Part shown: one piece after another, positions 22,604 to 34,275 of the stretch
How the letters are laid out: every line of letters starts with the position of its first letter
Numbering within the stretch: the stretch's first letter is position 1
NCBI GenBank assembly: GCA_014825775.1
Contig: MVAQ01000003.1
Coordinates: 124,001-188,000, forward strand
Direction of reading: 5' to 3'
DNA length: 64,000 nucleotides
Origin: Krasilnikovozyma curviuscula
Lineage: Eukaryota; Basidiomycota; Tremellomycetes; Cystofilobasidiales; Mrakiaceae
The notes under the pieces: model-generated
Seen by the model: only the letters and a program-made list of their open reading frames with translations
Told to the model about the DNA's origin: nothing
Database searches by the model: none
Program-made: the position numbers and the translations under genes

Positions 22604-25600
22604 ATGGATGACTCTGACTTGCAAGAGGTGAAGATAACCCCTAAAGTGTCAGAAACCTCGCAGTTCAACTCTACGGCGTCATCACTTGTGTCAACTCCAG
22701 CCTCGTCTTCTACAACCTTCAGCAACAAGACAGCCAGCGATAGCACCGATAACGCTGGAGGGACAAAGGGATCCGCATCATCATCTTCACTGGCTAGAAA
22801 CAAGTCTCCCCCTCCTGCATTAGTCAGTCCGAAGGAGAGTTACAACGTCGATCCAACCAACATCAAGAGCCCAGACTTTGGCAGCTTTGATTCGGATGGG
22901 CTGATACTGGCTGGTCAGTTAACATATGTCCCCTCTTCTCGTGTCATTTTCTAAAACCGTTACGTGTCTCAGTGCTTGTGGTGAACTTCGATCATTTGGT
23001 GAGTGCTCATGCAGACCACTTCGTGTTTGTAGGTCAGAAATGTTGAAATCGCACTGCTCCTGTCTTAATAGCAAGGTCCTGTGATAGAATTTTCTTATCC
23101 AGAGAACATTCTCTCTTCTCCGAACTTGGACCCAGAAATCGTTCGTCTGCTGCCATTCTTAGCGCTCCCCGATGGCGCTCATCTGGTAAGCTTGTACCGT
23201 ACGGGTACCTGTGTTGAGTGATGAAACTTACTGCGTGGAATATTGTAGAGTGACGAAGATTACTCATACTTCCACTTGGTCTCTAAGCTGGAAGAAGGAA
23301 AGGAAGCGCTGAGGGAGGAGGATGAGCCTTTCCCGATAAACAAGACTGTCTTTGGTATATCGTCAGTAGAATCTTTCCCTTAACTCTAAGCTGCTTCTTA
23401 TCAGCTGACTTATTTCATACTTTCTAGCTGTAATCGACAGCTCGCTGCGTCGGAGCTCTTAAATCGTGGCGCTGACATCACTCGGTCAACGGTGCAAAAG
23501 GCTGTGATCGTTCTAGCGAGACAACCCGTGTTTGTAAGTTTCTAATTTGAATTAAAGAGATGTCATTGTTTCTCTGAACTGACCTCCGTTCGTTGCTAAT
23601 TAAGGGTCCGATACGTGATAAACTCGGAGTGATAACGAGAGCTTTCTTCCATCAAAGAGATTTTGAGTCTAAAGAAATTCTTGTCGAGTTTTACAACTCA
23701 TTGCAAATCGCTTTGAAGGGTCAAAAAGTCTCGGAGCAGGTCAGTTCCTTAAGCTCCTGTCGTCTATATGTGAGACGGCACTGACTTCCAACATCGACCT
23801 TCACCGTCCTTTCAAACAAGACAATGCACATGGGAACGTCATTGAGAGAGCTGGTCCACAAGTTCAGGCACAAGACGTTGATGCTGCTGAAGCTGCTGCT
23901 ACTGCAGAAGCGGGTTAGTGTGCCGTTCTCTCACAGCCCGAAAAGCTCTTAACTGTACTAAGTTCTGTTTTAAATCCATCAGATCATGTTCTTTGGCTAT
24001 CCCGTTGAACGTCTATGTACATACCAGTACTCACTGATCTCGCTGATACCTGGTCAGTAGCATCATCTGGAGACCTGCGCCGTTCATATCAAACTAATGT
24101 TCGAGTTTCGTTACCATAGGCTTACTCATGAACCTATCTGACTGCGGAGCGTCTTCTCTAGATACTGCTGCTCGGGCATTGCAAACTCCTACTTCACTCA
24201 AAACTTCTGACCGCTCCAGTTTACTCGTGAGCAACTTCAACTTTTGCCCGCGTTATCTTGCACTGAGACAACGACTTTTTCAGGCTTACATGGGTCTCCC
24301 AATCCATATCTTTGGGAAAGACTCTTTTTTCCAACCTTACCTTCCTCTTCAAAACATCGATACTCTGAAACAAGGTAGTTGGTTAGTCGGAACCACCAAT
24401 TCGATCATCATCCAACAACGAGACCCTCTTTATGATTGTCTAGTTCACGTGAGTTTTACGCCGAGACTACCTCTAACTTCTTTTTCTGATGGGGATTTTT
24501 ATTTTTCAAGATCGAACAAACAACATTCACCTTCAACGATCCGAAACTGGAACGACTCGTTGCGTTAACACCAGCAGACAGGAAATGGATGGACGATATT
24601 GTCCACACGGTGGAGTCAACGTGGGTCAGCGATGACCCCACCAGGCCACAAGGAATGAGCTTCAATGGATCGGATGATTTCTTGAGAGCGAAATTCGAGG
24701 AGTATTTGTGCAGTGTCCTTTGTGAGCCGTTCTGTAACTTTTTTCTTTATTGTCGATCCTGACCTAACTCTTACTTCTGAAAACGTAGCTTCTATGAAGT
24801 TGACTGACTACCTCACCAAAGCAGCAAAGAATGATCTTGTGGTTAGTGGAGGATCCAGCGGTGAGCGAAGCTCTTAGTTTATCTCAAGCCCCGCGCGTTT
24901 CATTGCTAATCTGTGCAACTATTGTTACCCAGCTGCTCATACCGCCGCTCAATTTTCTGGACCATGGTTGACTGCTCTGCGACAAACTCCAGCCATTCAA
25001 CTATGGAATCGGACCACAGACCCTCTGCTATTCGACATCTGGGACAGCTCTCATCCATGCGACGGTCAAACAAATCCAGTCTCGGACATCGGCCTTCGTC
25101 TTGCTGAAGGACTCCATGACCTTAAACTAGAGGAGCACCTGGGACCCACCAGAGAAGCGCTGGGTGCCGCAATATCAACTGGTGCAACATCTTTCTGGAA
25201 AGTCGCAGATAGTGTCAAAAGTGGGATATCAGCTCAGCTTGAAAAACGGGAACGAGAGAAGGAGGCTGCGAGGGAAAAAGGCGAAGGTGGATTATCATCA
25301 CCCTCTCTCGCTTCATTTCCAAGCTTCCTGTCTGCTTCAAGTGCAGGTCAGGGTGGTACACGGACCAGAGAATCTTCGGAAGGATCCATCAACCTCTCTC
25401 CAAGAATCAACGATGCTTCAAGAGCGATCTCAGGCGCTGCTACCACTGCTTATGGAGGACTATCATCGCTGTGGGGAAGGATTAACACCACAGCTGCTGC
25501 CAACATGAAGGGGAAATCACCGCAGGCCAGCACTGGGGGTTTGGCGGTGGAAGGAGGAGACGACTTCGAGGTGATTGTTGATCTCGACGCAAAGGTTCCG

Positions 25601-25684
25601 CCAAAAGTGAATGAGCCTCTGGACTTGTCGTCTAAGCCTCGGACGGCTTCTGCGTCTTCGAAGGTTGTTGGGCTGTGGGGATAG
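22604..25684 (+). CDS. AVL9: Late secretory pathway protein Avl9 (DENN-like)
   Basis: A multi-exon gene. The N-terminus is Ser-rich and disordered (about 100 residues). The core then follows the Avl9 pattern exon by exon: LVVNFDHLQGPVIEFSYP, LLPFLALPDGAHL, SDEDYSYFHLVSKL, TVFGISCNRQL, DITRSTVQKAVIVL, FGPIRDKLGVITRAFF, FYNSLQIALKG, TSLRELVHKFRHKTL and IMFFGYPVERLCTYQYSLIS. Later come YMGLPIHIFGKDSFFQPYLP, GSWLVGTTNSI and DPLYDCLVH, then an extended Ser/Gly-rich tail ending VVGLWG. Avl9 is a conserved DENN-superfamily protein needed for exocytic vesicle formation late in the secretory pathway; DENN proteins often act as Rab exchange factors, which is inference here. Start is the first ATG in frame. 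Confidence 0.9.
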
Positions 25685-26030
25685 AGTTCTTGTAGCATTC
25701 TTGTTAGATTTGTGACATAAGTTGCACCGCTCGCTCTGACTTTTTGATCTGATACAATATCACACACGTATTTCGACCTATACGTAACAACTCTTTCCTT
25801 TCTATGAGCTCAGCGTGTTGACCATTTAGAACCTTGTTTGCCAAACACGCCACTGCAGAATCAAAGCCAGGCAGCACGGCTGCTGCGCGCAGTGTAAGGA
25901 GCAACCAACCTTCTCCTTCTCTTCTGTTTAAATACGCCTGGCTCCACACTCCGTCCTTCAATACTCAAACTGGGAACCTAGCGGAAAGAAACACGATCAG
26001 CTTCAGCATTTAACAAGCTCGTTCTAGAGA
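25685..26030. other. intergenic
   Basis: 3' UTR of AVL9 and promoter and leader of the following membrane-protein gene. No other feature recognised. Confidence 0.45.
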
Positions 26031-27774
26031 ATGTTTCCAGCGTTTCTGGCCCCTCTCCTTCTGGTCTCTTTTGCGTCGATACAATCAGCACGAGCAGCGA
26101 AGGCTGCTATCGGAGATTACTGCGAGTGAGTGCTACTCTGTTTTGCTGATGTGATTGTCAGTTTCAGCTGAAGAATTGCTGGTCTGACTACTTCGTCTGC
26201 CTTCTCTGCGTATCCTCCTATTCACATTCTCTCACCTGATATTGACCTGTGCCGCTCCAAACCTTGTCCCATGTATCTTCCATTCATGTTTCTTTGTCTT
26301 TCTTCCGATCTACCGCCTCCCAGTTACACTGCGGTACACTTGGACCCAGCAACGTATCAACTCCAGTCGGGATGCGTAGCAACAGCTTACTGTAGCTCGA
26401 GCAACATCTGTACAGCGAAGGGATGTAGAAGGGATGAGGTATGCTACTCATCTTAGACTGAAGGGGTCTTCGTCGTACTGCTGACAAGTTTTTCATTCGC
26501 GTTCCTTGTGGCTGAAACTGAACGGCTTCTCCTTTTCGCCAGTATCCCTATGGTTATGACTCAGGCGTTGTACTTCCACCGAGATGTGGAGATGGATTTG
26601 CTTGTCCAGATGAGGAGGATGCTTGTCAAGCTATGGTCTCTGTAGGCTCAGCGTGCCAGCTGGATCGAGACGGTTGGTCACGATCGCCTTCGACGCAACC
26701 TCCGTGACCGACTGACCACTCATCTTACCAGATGAATGCTTACCGCCGTCAAATTATTTGGACCTGAGATCGTCTTTGAATGTGAATGGCTCCATCTGCC
26801 TGAATCAACTGTGCTAGTATGTAGCCGGAAGCATTTTCTTCGGTCGACCTGTTGCTAACTGTGTTTATTCGTCTGTAGCTACGCGAATGTTACTGCTGGA
26901 CAAACTTGCATCGTTGAAAACATTGCTTTCACTGGATACGCTACTGATGGTACGGCGTTCTCGGATATTCGAAGCAGAGACAAGTGAGTACTGCAATTAG
27001 TCTGACAATTTGACACGTCCTTGAAGACAGCGATCCTAACTTGAAGTAACTTTTAAAAACTTAGCTGTAAAACTGGCTTCTATTGCGATGGTACCCAAAA
27101 GATTTGCTTGAAAGACAAAAATGTTGGAGTCGCCTGTTCAGCAGACAAAGAGTACGTGGCAAACTCGGCGACCATCCGTTCTCTTTTACCTTCTTGGGCT
27201 GATCCCGAATTTCTGTTTATGTAGATGTAATTCATACAACTGCGGAACCAACGGATACTGTCTTGTCGCTGCCGATAAACCAATCACACCAGCAGCTTGG
27301 GTCTACGTTGTCGTCGGTCTCGCCATCGTCATTCTCATTTTCGGCACTCTTGGATCATTATGGATTATTCACAGGAAGAGTAGAGTTGAGTATCAGATCA
27401 GGTTGGAGCAATACTACAACGAACAAGTCGCATACCGTCAATCTCTCTTCCACCTGTCTACTACGAGGAATTCTTTGATGAAGTATGTGTCTCCCTCTTT
27501 TCTTTGTGACTAGTGGCTATAATCATCATACTCACTTAGTTCACATTATCGTTCGAAGCTTGCCCAAAGGCACGTCGACGCACGAAGCTCGACAGAGTCT
27601 TCTCCGACCGTGACCCCGCTTGCCCTGATTTCAACTATAAAATTCCCAGTTTTAGACGCATCTCGCATTCCCCTCCAATGGACATTAATCGAATATTTTA
27701 ACAATGTATCACTCCCTGTATTAGATCACGTCTTGCTTGGATTAGAAACCCACAGCCAACATGCAAGCTTCTGA
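26031..27774 (+). CDS. Cys-rich single-pass surface protein, unknown function
   Basis: I do not recognise a named family. The protein starts with a clear signal peptide (MFPAFLAPLLLVSFASIQS). A cysteine-rich extracellular region follows over several exons, with motifs such as CVATAYCSSSNICTAKGC, RCGDGFACPDEEDAC, NGSICLNQLCYY, CKTGFYCDGTQKIC and CSADKECNSYNCGTNGYC. This regular CxxxxxxC spacing suggests disulphide-knotted repeats. One transmembrane helix (VYVVVGLAIVILIFGTLGSL) is followed by a basic tail IHRKSRVEYQIRLEQYY. The last exon (from 27540) has a stop at 27774 and would add a tail containing RSSTESSPTVTP. It could be a surface sensor or adhesion protein, but nothing in the neighbours says which. 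The 3' end is the least certain part. Confidence 0.7.
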
Positions 27775-27859
27775 TTATGATACCTCGATCAAAAGTACAG
27801 AGCACAAGTAAATAAATACAAAGGTACATTGCAGAACGGAAAACATAGCTAGTGAACTA

Positions 27860-30800
27860 TTAAGGTAATTCAATGATTAGAGCGTTGGATGTGACCATTA
27901 ACTCTGCGCCTGGGGTCACGACAATAGTTTGGCTGAAAAGGAGTGTTCGGTCAGAACGGATGGTAACTTGAGGCAAAGTACAGTACTCACGTCTTGTCCA
28001 GTATCATCGCTGGTCCAACCAGTTTCGTTCCCGTCTTCAAGCAGTCTAGCATGTAGACTGGAGTCTGCCTTCGCCCGCCTTTGAAGTAGACGCTGCTGAC
28101 TTTTTCTGGAGTAGCTGATGTTGTAACAAAATCGAGCTCCCTCTGCTCAGCGAGCGCCGTCTTGGGCAGAGTGTCTGTCGGGAAAAACGGTTTATGTCAG
28201 TAATGTGTCACGAAATGACAACAAATGGAAAAACTTTACCATAAGACTTCCCGGTTCTGGGATTTCGCAAATACAAATCAACGATTAGTCTCAGTCAAGA
28301 GATCGGCGATTGTACAATTTGAAGAGCTTACCCTCGCACTCTGATGTCGTCCACCTCGATCGTGTTTCCTTCTAAGATGAAGCCGAATTCTTCTCTGTAC
28401 ATTCTCTTGAACTCGCCTTCAAAATCAGATGCTTCACCAGATTGGATACTCATGAGAGATGTATCTGTACCCGTGTATCTGTAAACATAGTGTGAGGTGA
28501 GACTTCATTCAAGTGAAAGTGCCTATCGAAACAATCGAGACTGGGCTCACCTCATGTTGAGCATACGCTCGATGTGAATCCTCTCACGAGGGAAACCCTG
28601 ATCCATTAATCGCTTGACGACACGCCCCTCAACTTGATCCAACCTTGCATTCAAGCTCAACGTCGTCTGCTCGTTGTAGAAGTCAGCTGCCGGTTCTTGG
28701 GACTCTTCAACTCTGTCGGCCAGAGCCAGACCATATGCAGAGAGGATGGATGAGAACTTGTGGATGAGGATAGTTTTGATTCGAAGAATGGTAGCGATGT
28801 CGCAGCAGTGCTGTCCTCCAGCACCTCCGAACGATGAGAGGATATGTTTGGTCAAGTCGAAGCTGTAAAAAAGCATCGTTAGCACTAGCTCTCAACAGGT
28901 CGTAATTTTCCAAGCGCACCCTCTAGCTTCAGTAAGAGCTCGAATGGGTCTAGCCATCGTCTCATTAGCAGTTTCACACCAGCCGTACACCAACTCGTCG
29001 ATGCTCTTCTCAGTTCCAGTCTCCTTCCTGATTCTCGTGACAATCTTCTCGAAAGCAAGTTTTGTTGCTTCAGGATCGAGGGGATCGGATTCTGTTGGGC
29101 CAAAGCAAGATGGGAAGGAGTCCAAGTCAATTCGTCCCAGGAACAGGTTGGCGTCCGTAATTGCAAGCGGGCCACCTTTCCTATAGCAGACTGGGCCAGG
29201 GTCGGCAGCTTCAATGTGAGTCAAGGGAATGATAAGTACTCAGTCAGTCCTGCAGCACAGTTTGAACTGACTTACTCGCACTGTCAGGACCTGCGAGGAA
29301 CAGGCCATCACGGAACCCGAGACAACTTCCACCTCCTGCAGCGACCTATGAGGATAAGAAGATTTGTCAGGAGAACGACATTGAATGATCTTAGAATTGA
29401 TGACTTACAGTATTGATATCAAGCTGAGGCGATTGAATTTGGATTCCAGCTGTGGTCGTCTCCAAAACCTGTTCGAACCTCCCACCACCAGCGTATCTGG
29501 ATACATCAGTTGACGTCCCACCGATATCGAGGCTGGATAATTTAACAGAGCGATGTTTTAAATTACAGCGCAAACATGGACAAAAGCTGGCACTCACTCA
29601 CCCAATGATAGGTCTTTGGTCGATTTCATCATACCCCGTTCGAGAAAAGCCAACAACACCACCTATCAAAGACAAACAAGTGAAATTATGTAAACTATAT
29701 CAAGCAAGACAATGATCAAGATATGACCTTACCAGCAGGCCCACTGAGGAGCGACTTCAAGCCGTTGAAGGACGACAACGGAACGAGCCCACCGTTTGAC
29801 GTCATAAATTCGACTTTGTTCTCAATTCCTTTTGTGAATCCTGCGAAAAGTCCTTGGAGGTATTGCAATAGAATCGGAGTGAGGTAGGCATCTGCGGTCG
29901 TGGATGTTCCTCTGGGAACAAGCTATTTGAAGGGGAAGTGGGGTTAGGGGCTGGTCGCAAAGTAGGTTCGACACGACTATTGAAGAAAATTATTACTTAC
30001 TTTGATCATTCCACCAACTTCATGACTCTGACAAATATTCTTGAACCCACACTCTGTAGCCAGCGCAGCGACAACCTTCTCGTGTTGAGGGTATGTGTAG
30101 GAGTGCAAGAACACAATCGCGCAAGTATCGTATCCATCTTCCTCTACCAGCTTCGTCAACTGAACCTTAAGTTTCTCGAGGGAGGGTTTCTTCAGGACGT
30201 GAACCGCTTCACCTGACAACCCTCGCACAATGGAACCTGGTTCGCCTGCTGCTGGATATGTTGGATTCCGTTGTCCTTCTATCTCCCCTAGTTCTTGGTA
30301 CGCTCGTGTAACTTTACCTTCCGAATCGAACTGAGGCTGTCGGCTAGCATTTTCTGGGTCAGTCGAATAGCTGTACAAAGAAAGTGGAAGCATATTAGTC
30401 TCAGTTATGCACGCTTACATAACATCAGGTGACGAAGGGCAACGCACCCAACAAGAGTGACTCTTTCATCAACTTCAAGGACCTTCTCGTAGAGCTGAGA
30501 CGGTCTTTGAATGTTCAAGTCGAAGATCTTGGGTCTGCTCTGGTTTCCAATTTCCAACGCGTCTCCAAATCCCTTCGTAATGACAAGAGCGTGCCTTTTA
30601 CCTCGACGAGTGAGAAGAGCATTGGTGGCTACCGTTGTAGAGAGCCTAATGTAGTCTGTGTTGTTGACCTGGGAAATTAGTCCCCAGGCCGTGGCGAAGC
30701 AGCCAACGGAATGGATGCGGCTCACCGATAAACTCATCACTCAGCTTTTCTCCTCTTGCAGTTTCCTTTCCAGTCAGAGTCGCAAGAATTCTTCGTACTC

Positions 30801-31119
30801 CTTCAGTGGTCGCATCAGGATAGTTTCGTGGATCCACGGACACTATGAAAATGAAAGCAAAATGGTCAGCTTGGCGCAACCAAAGTTTGACAGGGGAAAG
30901 GATGGGGCTTGCAGAGCTTCACAACCATCTCCTTTCTTGGACCATCAATATTTTCTACATCAGGGTACGAAGCCCAAACATCCGTGACTTTAGAGAATAG
31001 ACAGTCAATAAAAAATGTCGCAAACAATGAGAGATGATCAACAAGTACTCACAAGTTCCACCTCTGTCGGCGCAGATCCTAATCGAGTTGGGAGGAAGTT
31101 GAGGAAAAATATAAGGCAT
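27860..31119 (-). CDS. 5-oxoprolinase, HyuA-like half (stand-alone)
   Basis: A multi-exon gene encoding only the N-terminal, HyuA-type half of ATP-dependent 5-oxoprolinase (L-pyroglutamate + ATP + water to glutamate). It starts [22 protein letters not shown] and continues [10 protein letters not shown], with the ASKHA-type phosphate-binding motif. Next come [65 protein letters not shown] and the second motif [17 protein letters not shown]. Later come [31 protein letters not shown] and [18 protein letters not shown]. It ends [20 protein letters not shown], where the fused eukaryotic enzyme would pass into the HyuB domain. One intron (30843-30912) has a GC donor. The B half is the divergent gene at 31444. 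The two products presumably form one cytosolic complex; that is inference. Confidence 0.92.
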
Positions 31120-31443
31120 TGCTTTGAGATTGGAGGATGTGGTTAGGTTCAGGCTGGGAAGTAGGCCAGTGGCGAGCAGTTTTGAGAGGTTGCGGTCGTC
31201 CCGGAATCCGTCAGGACGCCGGCTCTGGAGTGCGTTCGTTTTCCGAGAAGGCTGAGGAAACCAGCAGGTGCAAGTGTTTCGCAATTTTGGGCGTCTCTGA
31301 TAGAATCCGAGGAAAACGTTAGGTCGCCGGAAACTCTGCGGAACTCATTCAAAGTCGACAACTCAAAGGACATTTTTATTACCTGACTGCCAACTCCCAC
31401 CCTCTAAAGTCAACCCAAAGAACAAAATCTACTATCATCGACA
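31120..31443. promoter_or_regulatory. bidirectional promoter between the split 5-oxoprolinase genes
   Basis: The 324 bp between the divergent start codons of the HyuA-like and HyuB-like genes must drive both. This would keep the two subunits co-expressed. No specific binding motif was recognised. Confidence 0.6.
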
Positions 31444-34016
31444 ATGGGACAGCCAGATCCCATTATTTTGACTCTCTTCTCGAATAGGTATGCTTGTAAT
31501 GCCCTGCATCACGTTCCAGGGATCGAAAGAGCTAATGTCGTCCTTATTTCTGCTTCAGATTTATGTCTATTGCTGAGGTAAAGTCCTTGGTGATGGTAAG
31601 AGAGAACTGGTTGCTGATTTCCTTTCCTTCAGGCGATGGGTCGCTCCCTGCAGCAAACTGCTATCTCGAGTCAGTACCATGATCCCACTTCACCTTCGAG
31701 TAGGAGAGTCTGTCTTCCTTTTCACTAACATCCGTATCATTCCAACAGCTAACATTAAAGAGCGTCTAGATTTTTCCTGTGCCCTGTTCTCGCCTACCGG
31801 AGGTGAGCCTGGTTTTGGCAGTGACATGAGCAGGCTGTCAGGGTTATTGACCTTTTATTTCGCCTTTCACGACGTTCTTCTACCAGATCTTGTTGCCAAT
31901 GCTCCTTTTATTCCTATTCACTTGGGCTCAATGAGTTTCGCCGGTGAGTACTTTGAGGTTGTGTTGCAGCTTCAGCGTGCCCCCTCAGCCTGGTTTAGTC
32001 GGTTCCCTCTTCTTGGTGGTTGGCTTTTCTGAATGATCTCTGCTTGATTTCTTAGTTAAATATCAACTTGAGCTGCTTGGGGACGACTTAAAGGAAGGAG
32101 ATGTGATCATGACCAACAGTGCGGCCACTGGCGGCTCACACCTCCCTGATATCACGATCATCACTCCTTGTTTCCAAGATGGAAAGATCATTTTCTTCAC
32201 TGGTGCGTCTCCGGTCCGTCGCAAGGTATCGTTAAAAACCGGCGCTCATTTTCAATTATATCTCATCGCAGGTTCCCGAGGCCACCATTCGGATGTCGGA
32301 GGAATTTCAGCAGGCAAGCTTTTAAATTACTCGTAGAATTACTAAGAATGAGCTGCTCATCTTGTTGAGCTCTTTCTCCAGGCTCCATGTCGCCAGCAGG
32401 TGTCCACATTGCGGAGGAAGGTGCTGAAATCATCTCCTTCAAGATCGTTTCCCAAGGTGTTTTCAACAAAGAAGGTGCTCGAAAACTTCTCGTTGAAGAC
32501 CCCGTCGTTCGGTACAACAACTGGGAAGAACGCCAGCCCAACTCGAAATTCTCAGGCTGCAGAAACTTCGAAGAGGTCCTCTCGGACATCCGTGCTCAGG
32601 TGGCTGCGAACCATAAGGGTATACTGTTGATACACCAGCTCTGTAAAGAATACACGCTTCCTGTAGTACAAGAGTACATGTTCCACATCAAGGACACCGC
32701 TGAACTAGCCATTAGGAATCTGTTGAAGAGAACCGCCGCTGAAATTGGCAACAAGTTAACGGCTGTGGACTACATGGATGATGGATCTCCAATATGTTTA
32801 GCTATTACTATTAATGAGGAGGATGGAAGTGCGGTGTTTGATTTTGAAGGAGTATGTCTTCTTTCTCATCGACATTGAGGTACTTTCACTGAACAGCTGC
32901 ACCACCTCTACAGTCTGGTCCCGAAATCCGAGGCTGTTGGAATGCGCCAATTTCCGTCGTTCACAGTGCCTCGATCTACTGTCTGAGAGCTTTGTGTGGC
33001 GTTGACATGCCTCTGAACTCTGGTCAGTGAACAAACAGTTTTAGACATCTCGCTGTTGGTCACTCATACCCCAAACTCCGTTTTAGGCTGCTTGGCTCCA
33101 ATTGATATCAAGATTCCTCCAAGTTCATTGCTTTCTCCTTCACCTGACGCTGCTATTTGTGGAGGAAATGTTGTTACGAGTAAGTCTATGTTCACTCCAG
33201 CTCTCTGTCATGACCCAACCCACTTCTTGTTTCTTGAAAAATAGGTCAGCGTATCATTGATGTCATCCTGCGATGCTTCAATGCCTGTGCTGCTAGTCAA
33301 GGAGACTGCAACAATCTTACTTTTGGAAATGATCGATTCGGATACTACGAGACGATAGGTGAATCAGCCCCTTCTTCCCGCCGCAAATGTCGCTCTACTG
33401 ACTCATTACTTGCGATCTATGACGAAAGGTGGTGGTCACGGTGCCGGAAAGGATTGGGAGGGAACTTCTGGTTAGTATCACAGATAGATACGACATGGCG
33501 TGTAGCCAAAGCTGAAGATTGCACCTTTCACATTTCATAGGTATCCACACCAACTCGACTAACACTAGAATTACCGACGCAGAGATCATGGAACGAAGAT
33601 ACCCCGTTATCCTCCACCGCTTCAGCATGCGACCAGGCTCGGGAGGAATAGGACAACATAAAGGTGGTGATGGTTTGATCCGTGACATCGAGTTCCTGGA
33701 ACCACTTCAAGTCTCTATCTTAAGTGAGCGACGAGTGCATCAGCCGTACGGACTGGAAGGTGGTGGACCAGGAAAGTCGGGTCTGAACCTTCAGATTAAG
33801 AAGCCTAGGAAAGGAGAGAAGGCAGGGAGAGTGGTAAATCTTGGCGGAAAAGCGTCTTTGATGATGGCTCCGGGTGACAGGTTTGTCATTCACACGCCCG
33901 GTGGTGGTGCTTGGGGAAAGCCATCTGAAGCTCAGGTTAACCTTGCAAAGAAGACCCCAGTGTTTGAGATGAGAGGTTCGCTAGCGGATTATCACGCCGA
34001 TCAAGCTGGGTTCTAA
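31444..34016 (+). CDS. 5-oxoprolinase, HyuB-like half (stand-alone)
   Basis: A multi-exon gene encoding only the C-terminal, HyuB-type half of 5-oxoprolinase. It begins [15 protein letters not shown], then [18 protein letters not shown] and [18 protein letters not shown], the point where the HyuB domain begins in the fused enzyme. Further family motifs: [139 protein letters not shown] and [14 protein letters not shown]. The HxxH-like GSRGHHSD and GGGHGAG segments are the expected metal and active-site region. It ends [11 protein letters not shown]. No trace of a HyuA domain lies upstream on this strand. Confidence 0.92.
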
Positions 34017-34275
34017 TTGTGATGAATATGTTGACTTTTGTATGACAATATTGTGTACAATAGGACCACAGGTGGAGCTGTGAGGGTTACATAAGAGTTC
34101 GTTTACTTTCTAGCTCAAGTGTCAAGTTTTCAGTCTTAGATCAGGGACCCACGTAAAAGTAATAGAAGCGAGCACAACGAATACAAAAGTAACATGGATC
34201 GTTTGAACTCCAATTAAGCCTTAGATAGAAGTAAACAATAGATGCAGCAAAATATCCCAATTAAAGAACGGATTC

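Noticed and set aside
31149..31400. N-terminal extension of the HyuA-like protein from an upstream minus-strand frame
   Set aside because: The family normally starts just before the [10 protein letters not shown] motif, which fits the ATG at 31119; the upstream frame is not continuous with it and resembles nothing known.
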